Shown here: positions 13,701 through 25,699 of the stretch, one piece after another
Layout: each line of letters starts with the position of its first letter
Position numbering within the stretch: position 1 is the first letter of the stretch
Assembly: GCA_030272155.1 (NCBI GenBank)
Contig: CP126200.1
Location: 3,782,001-3,846,000 of the forward strand
Source: Tetradesmus obliquus
Lineage: Eukaryota > Chlorophyta > Chlorophyceae > Sphaeropleales > Scenedesmaceae
Reading direction: 5' to 3'
DNA length: 64,000 nucleotides
Notes under the pieces: generated by a model
What the model was told of the DNA's origin: nothing
The model's input: only the letters and a program-made list of their open reading frames with translations
Databases searched by the model: none
Translations under genes and position numbers: made by a program

Positions 13701-14923
13701 AAACAAAGAGCCCACTCGCCCCAGCGCAGACACAGCACATAGCACACAGGTGACACAGGCATACATAATCGAGCCCAACAACCTCACACACAAGCAAGTA
13801 TGTGGCCACGACACCTTTCTGGTGCAACATACCACAGCCTCTGCCGCACCACCTTGTGCAAACTGTGTTGCACCGCATTGCACAGGGTGCAGCGCGCATT
13901 CCTGACCCCGTTTGAACCCCGGAGCGATGCAGACGTTCTGCAAAAAAGCCGCAAGCCGCTCCCAGGCGTGCACGTGAACATACCTGCAGCCCTCACCACC
14001 AAAACACATTGGCCTGTGGCCTGCATGCAACCAACCCAGCATGTATAACTGAACATGCAGCAAATACAGCCCTCCTATACAGCTAAGCAACCCCAGGGTG
14101 TTGCTTAGCACCCAGTTTTTCTAGTGTGCATCCCCAGCGCTTCTAACAAGTCTCTAACACACAGGGCATGCGTGCTGATGCAGTTTGTGACACAATGCAC
14201 TAGGCAGCCCTTTCTGTTCACAGCCCGGTTCTGTGCGTGCACAAGCTCGCAGCATCGTTGCATGCTGCTGCTGCAGTTGCCATCCCAAAAACAAACACCC
14301 TTTAGGACACAAAACACCCTCATAACATGCGACAATCGGAATGTGTTTCACAGACTTTAGGGTCCTCACAGCCACAGTCCCGCATAAAACCTCTGAGCCC
14401 AAACCCTGCTAAGTGCCATCGCCCAGTTGCACACTCAGCCCAGCGCATGTTATGTGATGCTCAATAGCATGCGGGACGCATGGGTGATGATAGTACACGC
14501 GCAACACACGAGCGTTGCGCGAATGCTGTGCTTCAAATGAGCACAAGCCCAGACACAACACCCCGGTAGCAAGTAGCTGACCACACACCACAAGAACAAG
14601 TCACATCCAAACCTGCTGACATCTGCTGTGCTGGATGCAATCACACGCCTCATACTGCAGCTGCAGGTCTACATCAGCTCGCGCGAAGCCATCACAACCG
14701 CACTCCAGCGCCTTTCTTTGCGCCTCCTTCAAATCAAGGCCCTCCACATCCAAGCACACAATGGTCACTTGTCGAACCCAGCAAACATGCCAACTACACC
14801 TTCACTGGATCATTGCGCTCCCAGACAAGTCATCAAGCTGCGGCAATCCCTCTACCTCAGCTGACACGCAGCACAAGCCAGCTGCAGGTTAACTGTGAAA
14901 GATCCTCCCATGTCGCAATCAGC
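7902..14923. other. 7-kb region without a supported gene
   Basis: Many short frames exist on both strands but none shows a domain, a credible exon chain or family-like composition. The longest (13138-13905, +, 255 codons) has Ala and Leu runs and no recognisable motif. Visible structure includes an (ATGC)n string at about 11189-11217, a CTG-containing tandem duplication at 12298-12425, short (CTG)n tracts near 10681, 13291 and 13508, and a TAACATGTTA-type repeated palindrome at 13045-13080. It could hold non-coding RNA or a gene too diverged to recognise. Confidence 0.5.
12298..12425. repeat. Tandem duplication of a 60-65 bp unit with a CTG tract
   Basis: Two copies, each a (CTG)n/CTTGCTGCTG run followed by CAATGCAGAGGATCATGA and AGACTATTCAGC, lie head to tail. 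The first copy has an extra TCATGA. There is no coding context, so this resembles the intronic echoes but outside a recognised gene. Confidence 0.85.
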
Positions 14924-16304
14924 CTACCTCAACTGACTTGCAGCGCACGCCTGCGCAGCAGCCGCAGCCGCAGCCGCAGCCGCCGCCACAGCGCCATTCA
15001 TGTTCATGTTCACCAGCGACTCATTACACAGCGCAGACGCAGCAGCAGCAGCCGGCCCCAGCACACCCACGCTACTGCTATCAAGGCAGCCGCTGCCACT
15101 GAACATTTCTGCTGCTGAAGGCACCCCACTATGCTGCACTAGCCCTGTGAAGCTGCTACAGGGCCCTCCAATGCTTCCCGAAGGACTCAGCAGCTGCCCC
15201 GAAGGACTTAGCATCTGGCCAGACGGGCTGAACATCTGCCCGCCTGCTGCTGCTGCTGCTGCCGCGGCAGATCCGCAGGCTTGCATCTGCTGCAGCAGAC
15301 CAGGCTGCAGACATGCATTGCTGCTGGAGACAGACAGGGATCCGCTTCCAGAGGATGAGCAGAAGGGAAGGTACTGCAAGTCCGAGGAGCTCGCCCTGCT
15401 GCCAGTGCTCATGCTGCCCGGCGCGCCTGCTGCAACTGCCGCTGCGGCGGCTGCTGCTGCAGCGGCGGCAGCAGCCGTCACAACCGGACTCAGGCTGCTG
15501 GTGCCTGCTGGTCCTGACAGGCCTGTTAGATCCAGTCCAGCTAAGCTGCTGACTAGCGGTGCTGCGGCCAGAGCTGCAGATGCTGCAGCCATTTGCTGCT
15601 GCTGCTGCTGCAGCAGCATGCCGGCAATGCTGCTGCTGCTGTTGCAGAAGTCTGGGACATACTCTGGCAGCAGCGAGCCCCCAACTGTCATTTGCTGAGT
15701 CAGCGTGTTGTAGGGAGGCAGTAGCGCACCCTGCATTGCTGCTGCACGCGCACGCATTGCCAGCTGCTGCTGCTGCTGCTGGAGTGCGGCAAGCAGCAGC
15801 TGCTCATGTGCTGCAGGTGTGCTTGCAATGGCTTGCTGCTGTGCCAGCTGCTGCTGCACCAGCTGCTGCTGCACCAGCTGCTGCTGCTGCTGCTGCAGCA
15901 TCCAAGCTTTGCTGTACTCGCTTGGAGATGGCATGCCTGCGAGTGACCAAACCAAAAGCAGTGCAGCAGTCGCACAAAGCAGCGGGCACAGTGTAACTAG
16001 GCATCATTCATACAGTGTCAAGTAATACACATGCACATATTGTGTGCAAATACTCCCTTACATGAAGACTAAGACTGACAGCCAGTTGCCTGCTGCTACC
16101 ACGCCAGCCTGTGGTGCCTGCTGCCTATTTCTGCTGATGCATCTGCTGCGCCAGTTGCTGTGGCTGGCCCATCTGTATCAGTGTTGCTATAACACCATAC
16201 ACATACGCAAGCCACTGGTGATGTGCATTGCCACTCACTGACTGGGGGCAGCACCATTGGGTTGCCTGGTGCCTGAAATGGAGTGTGCTGCCCTGACGAC
16301 AGCA

Positions 16305-16336
<32 letters not shown>

Positions 16337-18021
16337 GCAGCCAGTGCCTGCTGCATCTCAGCTGTGCAGCTGGGGAACACCTGCGGGCAGCAGCCAAGCA
16401 GCACAGAAGCATACCGGTGAGGACGGCGTGTCACGCAATAGTGATACCAAGGCTGCAAAAGCAGAGCAGCGGTTAACACACCTGGCTGCAAAGGAAGAGA
16501 ATCAAACTGCTTTGCCTGACCTGTGCCTCGCTAGCCGCCAGGATGTGCTGCGGCACACGTACCACAAAATAACAATGTAACACTGTTAGTAACATTTTAT
16601 ATAACAGCACCCCTCACCTCAATGTAACGCTTGCCCATGGAGCTCTTGTGCTTCTTGAGAGCAGCGAGCAGCTCAGACTCTGTTTGCAGAGCCACATATG
16701 CCTCTCCTGTTGGCCTCAAATCGGGGTGCCTCGCAAGGTGAATACTGCCCAGGCCTTCCGGCAGATCAATAGGCGCAAGGAAAGCAGCAACATCTGCCTC
16801 ACTGGCTGAAAAGGGCAGGCCCCGCAGCCGGATGATCTGGCTGCTGCTGGCAGCGTTGTTGCCGCTGCTGCTGCTGCTGGTGCCGCTGCTGGTGCGGCCA
16901 GGCGTGGGCTTGCTAACAGGCGGGTTGGGCTGCTGCGGCGCTGCTGCTGCTGCTGCTGCTGCTGGCGGCGGCGGGGGTTGTACAGGCGGTAGCGGCTGCT
17001 GCTGCTGCTGCTGCCCCTGGCGCAGCAGCTGCTGGCTCTTCTGCAGGCTCAGGAAAGATTGCATCAGCAGTGGGAGGCTAGGGCTTGCACCAGATGGAGC
17101 AGCAGCGTTGGATGCGCAGGCTCTGGTGCTGCTGTTGCTGCTGGCATTGCTGGTGGTGCGAAGGGGCATCTGCTGCTCGTTTTTGGGGCTGCCTGGCTGC
17201 TTGCTGCTGCTGCTGCTTGCAGGCCTGCGGTCGTCTGACATGCGGCGAGCTGTCTCCATGTCTGACACATTTGAGCCAAACACCCTGCAAAAGCAGATAG
17301 TGGCAGGTTGTTACAGCGCAGGTGGGCTGGAGAGGGTTAGCAGTTGCACTTGCAGGAAAGATCCAAGGTGGGCAGGTGCAGCAAGTGAAGCAGCAGAGCT
17401 TGGCTCATGCTGCATGGCTGCAAGAAGACAGTAGGGAGGATAAGGCTACAAATACGTCCATTGTGCAAGTGAAGATGCTGACTGTGCCTGTTAGAGGTCT
17501 GGGGTGGAGAAAGGCTCGCCATTAGCAATCCACAATACTGCCTTAGCAGGTTGACGAAAGGGGTTGGCGTGAGCCCAAGTGATCCTCGCACACTGGAGCT
17601 CATATCGACATGGAAATAACAAAATCAAACTCACTCGACGTATCTCTTGCCCATGAACTTGTTGTTGAGCTCGGCGAACGCCTTGGGCGCCTGAGCGGCA
17701 TCGATGGCAACGTAGGCCTGGCCGTTAGCCTTGCCTGCAAAGTCATCGAAAACCCAGATTTAAGTTTAAACTGGTTAAGGCCAGGGAAGAGGGGTCTACC
17801 CCTTGATGGGATACGTGCACCTCTCCTCTCCGAGATGCCTGATTTTGCTCCCAGGCAGGGCAGCAGGCGCAGTGCTCACCGTAAGTGCGTGTGATTAAGA
17901 CATCGCGCACATTGAAGCCCTCGAAAAACTGGACAATGTCTGAATGCGTGGCGTTGAAAGGCAGGCCCCGCAGGCGCAGCACTGCTACACCATCCAAGGG
18001 GCTTGCCTGAGCTGCAACCAT
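14924..18021 (-). CDS. hnRNP F/H-like RNA-binding protein, two RRMs
   Basis: Five exons, 18021-17880, 17734-17635, 17284-16618, 16380-16239 and 15936-14924, give 2064 nt and 687 residues in consistent phase. RRM1 (about residues 14-84) has VLRLRGLPFN and KRYVEVF. RRM2 (about 230-304) has IIRLRGLPFS and KRYIEVF. LRLRGLPF plus RYxEVF is the quasi-RRM signature of hnRNP F/H, GRSF1 and ESRP, so a role in splicing or G-tract RNA binding is expected. The linker is Ser/Pro-rich with Q and A runs. The last 340 residues are low complexity: Gln repeats, Ala runs of 10-13, and a tandem SPSGQ(M/L)LSPSG motif. The ATG at 18021 was chosen because it sits 13 codons before RRM1 in the only open frame. A degenerate Gln-rich segment at 16120-16175 was left in the intron because exon 4 joins exon 5 directly in phase. 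The AG/GTAGGC at the stop could be a further donor. Confidence 0.85.
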
Positions 18022-18897
18022 GTTGCAGCCGCTTTTTGTATACAGGCCGCAGGAGGATTGGTCAAGTAGGTGGATTGGCAAGGACAAATCTGCTGCAAGG
18101 GCTACGCGTGGCACAGGTCTGCTTATGATTTGATCTATTGGCAATCGCTAAATGGCACGATCATGGCTCGAGCAGGTATCTTGGGCCCCATATTGGGATA
18201 ATAGAATGGTGTCCAGGTGTAACTCATACCACCCTCGTAACACGACCATTACTCTGTGTGTTCGTGGTCCTCCGCTTTGCAAAAGGCTCATCACAAACCA
18301 TCATTCTTCATCCGTGGCAATGGGGCTCAACGCAGCACCATAACCCCTGTTGCGGGTTGAGCAGGCGTGCGGGTTACACCCTCATTTGCACCTCCAGCCA
18401 CCATTCTTCTGACTGGGTACACCTCAAACTTGCATAAACTTTGATATCACATGCATTTAAAAGTTTCATGGCGGGATCCAGCCCCATTCTGGAGTAGTAG
18501 CGGTTTCATCTCCCGCCGTGCCTTTCGTCAAGGTTGTGTCTTTCGTTGGGTGCTGTCTCCCTTTGAAGATCATGGCATTGCGTAGAAGCGCATGTTTGCA
18601 GCAATGTCTGTGGGCGCCTTCACACACATGCTGCACCACCGCACTGCCAACTGCCGCTGCTGCCACCGCTGCTGCTGCTGCTGCTGGTGCTGCTGCTGCT
18701 GCTGCTGCTGCTGGACCCATGTTGCTACCAAAGAAATCGCAGGAACTTTGCACGTGACTGACGTCACTATACAGAGTTGCACAACACACAATTCTAAACA
18801 CACTGCAAGTACTCTCAGGCATGAACAACACAGTTTTGAGACAGAGCGTGCTGGGCACAGCAGCACAGCACCATGCATGTCTGCCATCAGAGGCCCT

Positions 18898-18928
<31 letters not shown>

Positions 18929-20497
18929 CAGCGCTCACCATCGCAGCCCGACTGTTAGTGGCAGCTATCGCGGGACGTTGCATGCGTCAACTGGCTGCAA
19001 CCTGCTGCACATTGATGTGCACCCTTGCACCGCAGCTAGCACAGCAATGCTGTGCATGTAAAACACAGCACAGCATGCATGCACCGCATGTCTGTGCTTA
19101 CCGCGCACAACAGCACACAGCACCGGAGGGACTCAAACCGTCGCAAACACTCACTGCACAGAGTGAAACCTCCACAAGACACACAGCGCTGTGCTGGAAG
19201 AACAGCTTCTTGCTGCAGGTCGCAGACCCTCATACACATTGTGGTACAACTGTCAGTTGACAAGTTCAGTTGACAACTGTCAGTTGACAAGTTCAGTGAT
19301 TTGCGCATCACGTGCAGACTCTGCTACGGCACTGATAAACAGCACTGCCGGACAAATAAGCACGATTGCAGAGCTGCTGCTGCACATGCCACCACAGCGC
19401 AGCATGTGGTGAAGAACCAGACATGGCCAGGTGCATAACACACAACACAATGTGGTCATTGTTCACCGCTGCTTGATTAGGCAGCGGCAGAGACAGCCAA
19501 AAACTAGTGATCAATGGCTGCATCAGGCGAGGAGTGAGCATCTCTGACCTAATCATGTCGGTTAGCATGTGCAACAGAAACAAACCCAGCTGGCACAAGT
19601 AGCACTACTAGTAGTGCAAGGTGGCTGGCAGTACTGCGTGTGTGTCTGCAAAACTCTGTCATACAACACATGATCTTGAAGCAACAGGCCAAGCAGAGCC
19701 CAAGCTGCAGTGCATGATTGTGTCGGTTTCACTGACTTGTCAAGACTTTGACGCAGCGCTGGATACACAGAGTTCCTCTGTACAGAAAATAACGCACTGT
19801 TTACCGTGCGTTGGCACCTCCTAGCGCATCTTAGGGCATGCCACAACGGCATGCAAACAAGCAAAAGATGACAACTTAACACTGGTGCCAGCGACACAGG
19901 ACAGCTGAAACCAACCACGACAAACAGCGCAATAAGAGCTTGGACATAGCCCTGCTGCTCGCTGCATTAGCTGGCACAACCTGAGACTGTGCCACCTGCC
20001 ACTCTACATGCAAAACGACGGTTATTTAACCTGCGTGCCCATTGCGGGCAAAGAATGCTTCGCCCATCATGCGCGAGCAACATCAGACTGTCAATGCTGA
20101 TCCCTGGTGCTGCCACTGCTGGCAGCTTCCCTCTGTGGCAACATCTGCAGCTGCTAAACGCATGCCGCAAGCAGGTGCGCGTGAAGCCGCTGTGTACAGA
20201 CAAACCACATACCAGCTGTGGGCGCTATGCACAGTCAGAGCTGCAGGGCAGGAGCCACCTGGTTTGTTAGGGATGACCTAAAGGCTTTGACCCACCACCA
20301 CCGGCATCCGCCAAGGATTGACCCACTCTAGCTAGACGCTCCCCGTCCAAGCAAGATACCCTCACACAGGTTGTGCATCGCTCCTGTGCCGCTCCAGCTG
20401 CTGCTGCGGCTGCGGCGGCAGCGTCTGCTGCGGATGGCTATGCAGCCGCAGCACCAGCTGCAGCTGCTGCTGCTGCCGCTGCTGCCGCCGCGGCTGA
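18022..20497. other. Intergenic between RRM protein and transporter
   Basis: No supported gene. It lies upstream of the RRM gene and downstream of the transporter. CTG tracts occur at about 18670-18712 and 18897-18925. A palindromic direct repeat is at 19253-19303. Positions 20395-20497 continue the Ala/Gln-type GCA/GCT-rich sequence beyond the transporter stop and repeat part of its last codons. Confidence 0.5.
19253..19303. repeat. Direct repeat of a palindromic GTCAGTTGAC motif
   Basis: The string AACTGTCAGTTGACAAGTTC occurs twice in tandem. It contains the palindrome GTCAACTGAC/GTCAGTTGAC and an inverted GTTGACAAC. It has no visible coding role. Confidence 0.8.
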
Positions 20498-20700
20498 CTA
20501 TGCAGCCTCAGCACCTGCCGCAGCAGCTGCGCTGACTGCCTTCGGCTCCGCACGCGTCCGGAACAGGAATGCCAGCACAGACCAGCAGCGGCTGCCAACA
20601 GTGCAGCTGCTGCTGCTGCCGCTGCTGCTGTTGCTGCTGCGCCTCCAGGGCTTTGCAGAAAAAACAGTCTGCAGCTGGGCTAGGTCCTGCAGCAACACCC

Positions 20701-20775
<75 letters not shown>

Positions 20776-23548
20776 TGACACGCTATGCCAGTCAACTTCA
20801 CCGCAGGCAGGGTGCAGCAATATGTGAGGCAAATGGATGCAGCTCAGCAACGTCCTGTAACACCAATGTAGAATAGATAAATAGAATAGACATCAGCAGC
20901 AGGAGCATCCCAGCAGGCTACAAGAAGAAAATGTAACTTGCAACGCACAGCTGGGGACAAACAGGAACACACAACGTATATGCAGGGCAGGTGAGGCACC
21001 AACAGTGCTGCTTGAAGCAACACAAAACCACCCCCTAACCACCCCAACACAACGAAGACAGCAGTCTCTCACCTCTATGCACTCAGGCATGTCCTTTCCT
21101 AGAGTCTCAGGCATCAGCAGCACCAGCACACGTATGGTACGGCAAGAGTTTTCAAGCGTATTGAAGGCATTAAGCAAGAGGATTGCGCGCGGTATGTGTA
21201 AATGAGTGAGCACTAGGAAACCAAAGCCAAGCACGCCCTGAACCACCCCAACCTTTTATAGAAAGCAGCAACCTCAACCCACCTCCATGCACTCAGGCAT
21301 GTCCTTGCCTAACGTTTCCGGCATCAGCAGCACCGCCGCGCCCGCCAGCAGGCACACGCAGCCCACAATGACATACGGCATGAACAGCGCAGAGCCGAAT
21401 GCGGCAGCAGTGTGTGTGCCCAGCATAAGCAGGAAGGGTGCTGAGATGCTGCCACATCTGCAGGCCTTGTTGCACATGCCCAGGGCGGTTGAGCGCACTG
21501 GGGTGGGGTAGAGCTCGGCTGTGTAGATGGGTGTGGCGGCCAGAGAGGCTGCAAGCAGCAGCAGCAGCAGCAGCAGCGCAGTTGATGTCCGCCCGCAATA
21601 AAAGCTTGCTGGGTACTGCAGCATGCGCCGATTGGTGTGTGCTAGCTGCCAGCTGCGCAGCTGCGCACTAGCAGATTCCAAGCTCATGCACTAAACATGA
21701 ACTGCACCACCCCGCTACAAGCAAACCATACGCCATGTGAACACCATGACTGGGCTCAAGCGTCTGTACACATCACAGTCTCACAGCGCACCTGTGCAGC
21801 CAAACTGCCCGATGGTAGCAAGCACGATCTGCGCGATCCTGTTGGACGTGTTGGAGCAGCCGAGGCATGCTGCATTTGTTGAAAACCAGCTGCCAGCTGT
21901 GTCACACAGTAGCTGCAAATTAGCATGCATTGCAAGCCCTTGTCACCAACCAGCGCTGGCCTCATCACAGCCAAACCACCCACCTGTGCAGCCAAACTGC
22001 CCGATGGTAGCCAGCACGATCTGTGCGATCCTGTTGGATGTGTTGGAGCATCCCAAGCATGCTGCACCACCAATCAGCAGGCTTGCTGAGATGATGTTGT
22101 GGCGGCCCAGCCGGTCGATCAGCGCACCGGATAGCAGCGTTGCAATGATCTGGCCAGTCACTTGCAGCGCAAAGGTGACGTGGCTGCAGCAGCAGCAGCA
22201 GCAGGTGCAGACACAAGGGACACACTGCTTGTTTGAGGTGAAGCTTTCATGCAGGCGGCAAGCTGCATGCATCATCATCATGTTACCCATCAAGCCATAG
22301 CTCAACGCCATCGGCCCCGCGCCCCAGTGGAGCTGCATGCATGTAGGTACAACAGCAGCAGCAACGCAAGACACTACCCTTCTGCAGCAACGCAAGACAC
22401 TACCCTTCTGCAGCAACGCAAGACACTACCCTTCTGCAGCAACGCAAGACACTACCCTTCTGCAGCAACGCAAGACACTACCCTTCTGCAGCAACGCAAG
22501 ACACTACCCTTCTGCAGCAACGCAAGACACTACCCTTCTGCAGCAACGCAAGACACTACCCTTCTGCAGCAACGCAAGACACTACCCTTCTGCAGCAACG
22601 CAAGACACTACCCTTCTGCAGCAACGCAAGACACTACCCTTCTGCAGCAACAGCAACAGTCGTGCTGAATCCAGCAGGCTTCCCCTGCCCACACAGCGGA
22701 CAACCCTGGGCAACAGTGAATGTTTCGACAACTTTCACATGATTAACACATTACGATCAACATAATACAAACACTCACATGGATCCTGGCAGGCCTCCGC
22801 TGCCCAGCGCGATCACGTAGAAGGAGCTGAAGTTTGAAAACCACACCAGCAGCATCACCAGCGACATCGCAGCCATGCTCGGGTGCCGCCACAGCAGCTG
22901 CCCGAGGCTCGGCGGCTGCACAGGCGGCGCCGCCGCTGCTGCTGCTGTGCTGTCGGCTGTGATGCTGCCAGCGTCATCTGCCATGGGGATTACTGCCAGG
23001 TCTGGTGTGCTGGGCGCAGGTGAGCTGCAGGGATCACCCTCGGCAGGCAAGCCGTCGCTGCTGCTGCTGCTGCTGCCGCTGCTGTCTTCTACTGGATGGA
23101 TGCTGCTGTCATGCAGCAGCACTGGCATACTCTTAGATGCACGCAGCTGCTGCTGCTGCTGCTGCTGCTGCTCCAATGCCGCATCAAACCCCACTATCTT
23201 TGCGCTCTTGCTAGCTCTCAGCGCACGCCCGTCACTGCCGTTCCCACCACTGACGGCCGAAAGAGACCTGCTGCTCTTGCTGCGCAGCAAATGCCTCTCA
23301 GGCATTCTAGATCCATTTCGAATTGATATGTTACGGAGAAGCTCCACGGCCTGATCTTCTTTTCCCTCCTGACCAATAAGCCAGCGTGCTGACTCAGGCA
23401 CAATGGGATAGATCAGCAGCGCCGCAGTGCCCACACAGCCTGCTGCCAAAGTCAGGCTGCGCCAGTTTGGTACCAGCACAGCCAGAGCTACTAGCAGGTA
23501 CTCACCGAAGCAGAACATCACCACCTGAGGCACACCGGCGATGCCCCT

Positions 23549-23627
<79 letters not shown>

Positions 23628-25667
23628 ATGATGCACGGCTGCGTAGAAATAGGCACAATGCCAGCTGTGGCAACTGCTGCTTGTTTGAGCAGCACAAGAC
23701 CATGCTGAACCGCCACGCCCGCAACCAGCAGCAGCAGCAGCCGCCAGCTCACCTGAATGACCTTCCAGTCGTCTCCATGCACAGCAGCACCACGCCCTGC
23801 ACCTGCCCCGCAGCACCACCACAACCAAAACTATCAGCAACAGCAGCAGCAGCAGCAGCAGCCAGCGCACCTGAAGGACCTCCCCGTAGTCTCCATGCAC
23901 AGCAGCAGCACGCCCTGCACCTGGCCAGAACACTACTACCACCACCACCAAAACCATCAGCAGCAGCAGCCAGCGCACCTGAATGACCTGCCGGTCGTCT
24001 CCATGCACAGCAGCACCACGCCCTGCACCTGCCCCGCACACTACCACTACCACCACCACCAAAACCATCAGCAGCAGCCAGCGCACCTGAATGACCTGCC
24101 GGTCGTCTCCATGCACAGCAGCACCACGCCCTGCACCTGGCCAGCAGCGCCGATGCCCACAACAAAGCGCATGGCAGCCACAAACCAGAAGCTTGGCCCA
24201 GCCGCGCTGACAAGCGTGGCAGCAGCAGCCAGTGAGCTGGCCGCAAACAGAGGCACCTTGCGGCCCACTCGGTCTGACCAGGCCCCGAATAGGCCAGAGC
24301 CTGCATTGCAAAAAACAGAAAGAAGACGGTACACAGTGGAAAAGTGCAGAGCGCTGGCCTTGCGCAGCAGCAGCATCAGATGAGTTGATGCAGCAGGCTA
24401 CAGTTTCGCCATGTGTTGGGTATGTAAGTGTGCACAGTGCTGTGTGACGAGGCGCACCTATGAAGCAGCCGACAAACGTTAGGCTCAAGTTGTGTGTCTA
24501 AGTCCCAACCATCCAAACTCACAACCCTGCACCCAAATGCCGCAGAGGTGAGGTGGCGCACCTATGAAGCAGCCCACAAACATGAGGCTGTTGGCAAACT
24601 GCACCTTCCAGCCGTCGCCGCAGATCAGGTTGAAGCGGGACACAAGGCTGTCTGCAGCAGCAGCGGGGGCAGCAGCAGCAGCACGTAAGACTCCCTCCAA
24701 AACTCGCCATGCCATACGCAACACGCATCTTACATCTGCCCAGCCCAACTGCAACAGCAACCACGCACTGTGTGCCACTCAGCAAGCATATGCAGGTCCC
24801 ACACCTCCTGAAAATGCTCATGTCTAAAAAAGACGCTGCATTGGCCTCACTGTAGTTTGTCCACTGCCACGCGCCAGCCGGCAGCTCGCAGAAGGCGTGG
24901 CTGGTTGGCGCGGCCCACACCGCTGCACACGCTGCGTCAGCAGCGCTGTTGCATCGCCAGGCGTGGTTCTTGATGGGGTCGATGGTCACCTGTTGCAACA
25001 TCATCATGAACATCGTCATCACATCACCAATTGTGCCATAGCAAATACTACTGTTGCATGGAGCATCACACTCAAATATACACCGAAAGCGCTCTAAGAG
25101 CTGCTGGGAGGCAGTGTTGCATGACGGCGATTTCTGGCTGTGCTGGCTGCAATTTGAGTGCTTGCGCGACTGTGCTGGTGGCCTCATGCAGGTGTCCGCA
25201 CCGCCTTTGTCACATTTCAATGGCTGTGATGCATCATGTGCATGGCTTAGAGCCCGCCATTACTGATGTCTGTTGAGGAAGACGAGCAATGCAGCTGCAC
25301 CTGGTGCTGTGGCAGAGAGCAAACCATACATAGTCTGGTGATGCAAGACAACTGCAGGCAGAGGGCCGCAGAGCTGCTGCCATATGGCTCACCATCACCC
25401 ACAGAAGGAAGATAAGGCCATTGGGGATGCCCAACAGTGAAGCAGCTCCCACCTAAGAATCAGCACAAAACACAGCGACAGTCAAGGCAGGGTTGAGGGT
25501 TGCCCATTGCTGGGAAGGTCGTCGGTTGACCTGTACCTGTGCTGTGTTGATGAGATATGTGGACACCACCGCCAAGGCTTGCACTGCCATGGTGTGTACG
25601 GCTGCAATGCATGCTGCGTGTCTCAGTCAAGTATGCACCAACGTGAACGGTAAGGCTTGACTGGCTG

Positions 25668-25699
<32 letters not shown>

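Noticed and set aside
13138-13905. 255-codon plus-strand frame as a gene
   Set aside because: No domain, codon pattern or splice context; the Ala and Leu runs come from CTG tracts.
16120-16175. Extra Gln-rich exon of the RRM gene
   Set aside because: It has an acceptor but no donor before its stop, and exons 4 and 5 join directly in the correct phase without it.
20373-20876. Plus-strand poly-Ala/Leu frame
   Set aside because: It is the reverse of the GCA/CTG-rich last transporter exon and its (CTG)n intron; frames in such repeats stay open by composition.
21274-21282. Transporter stop directly after MPECMEVG
   Set aside because: The stop depends on reading through a GTGGGT donor. The exon at 20686-20498 follows in phase and gives the usual acidic continuation. 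Kept as an alternative.
22362-22647. CRISPR-like array
   Set aside because: The 26-bp repeats are directly adjacent with no spacers, and the locus is a eukaryotic intron. It is a minisatellite.
23502-24488. Single 328-residue minus-strand protein
   Set aside because: It runs through introns and the tandem cassette copies in a different frame from the conserved transporter sequence, and ends in a poly-Leu CTG run.
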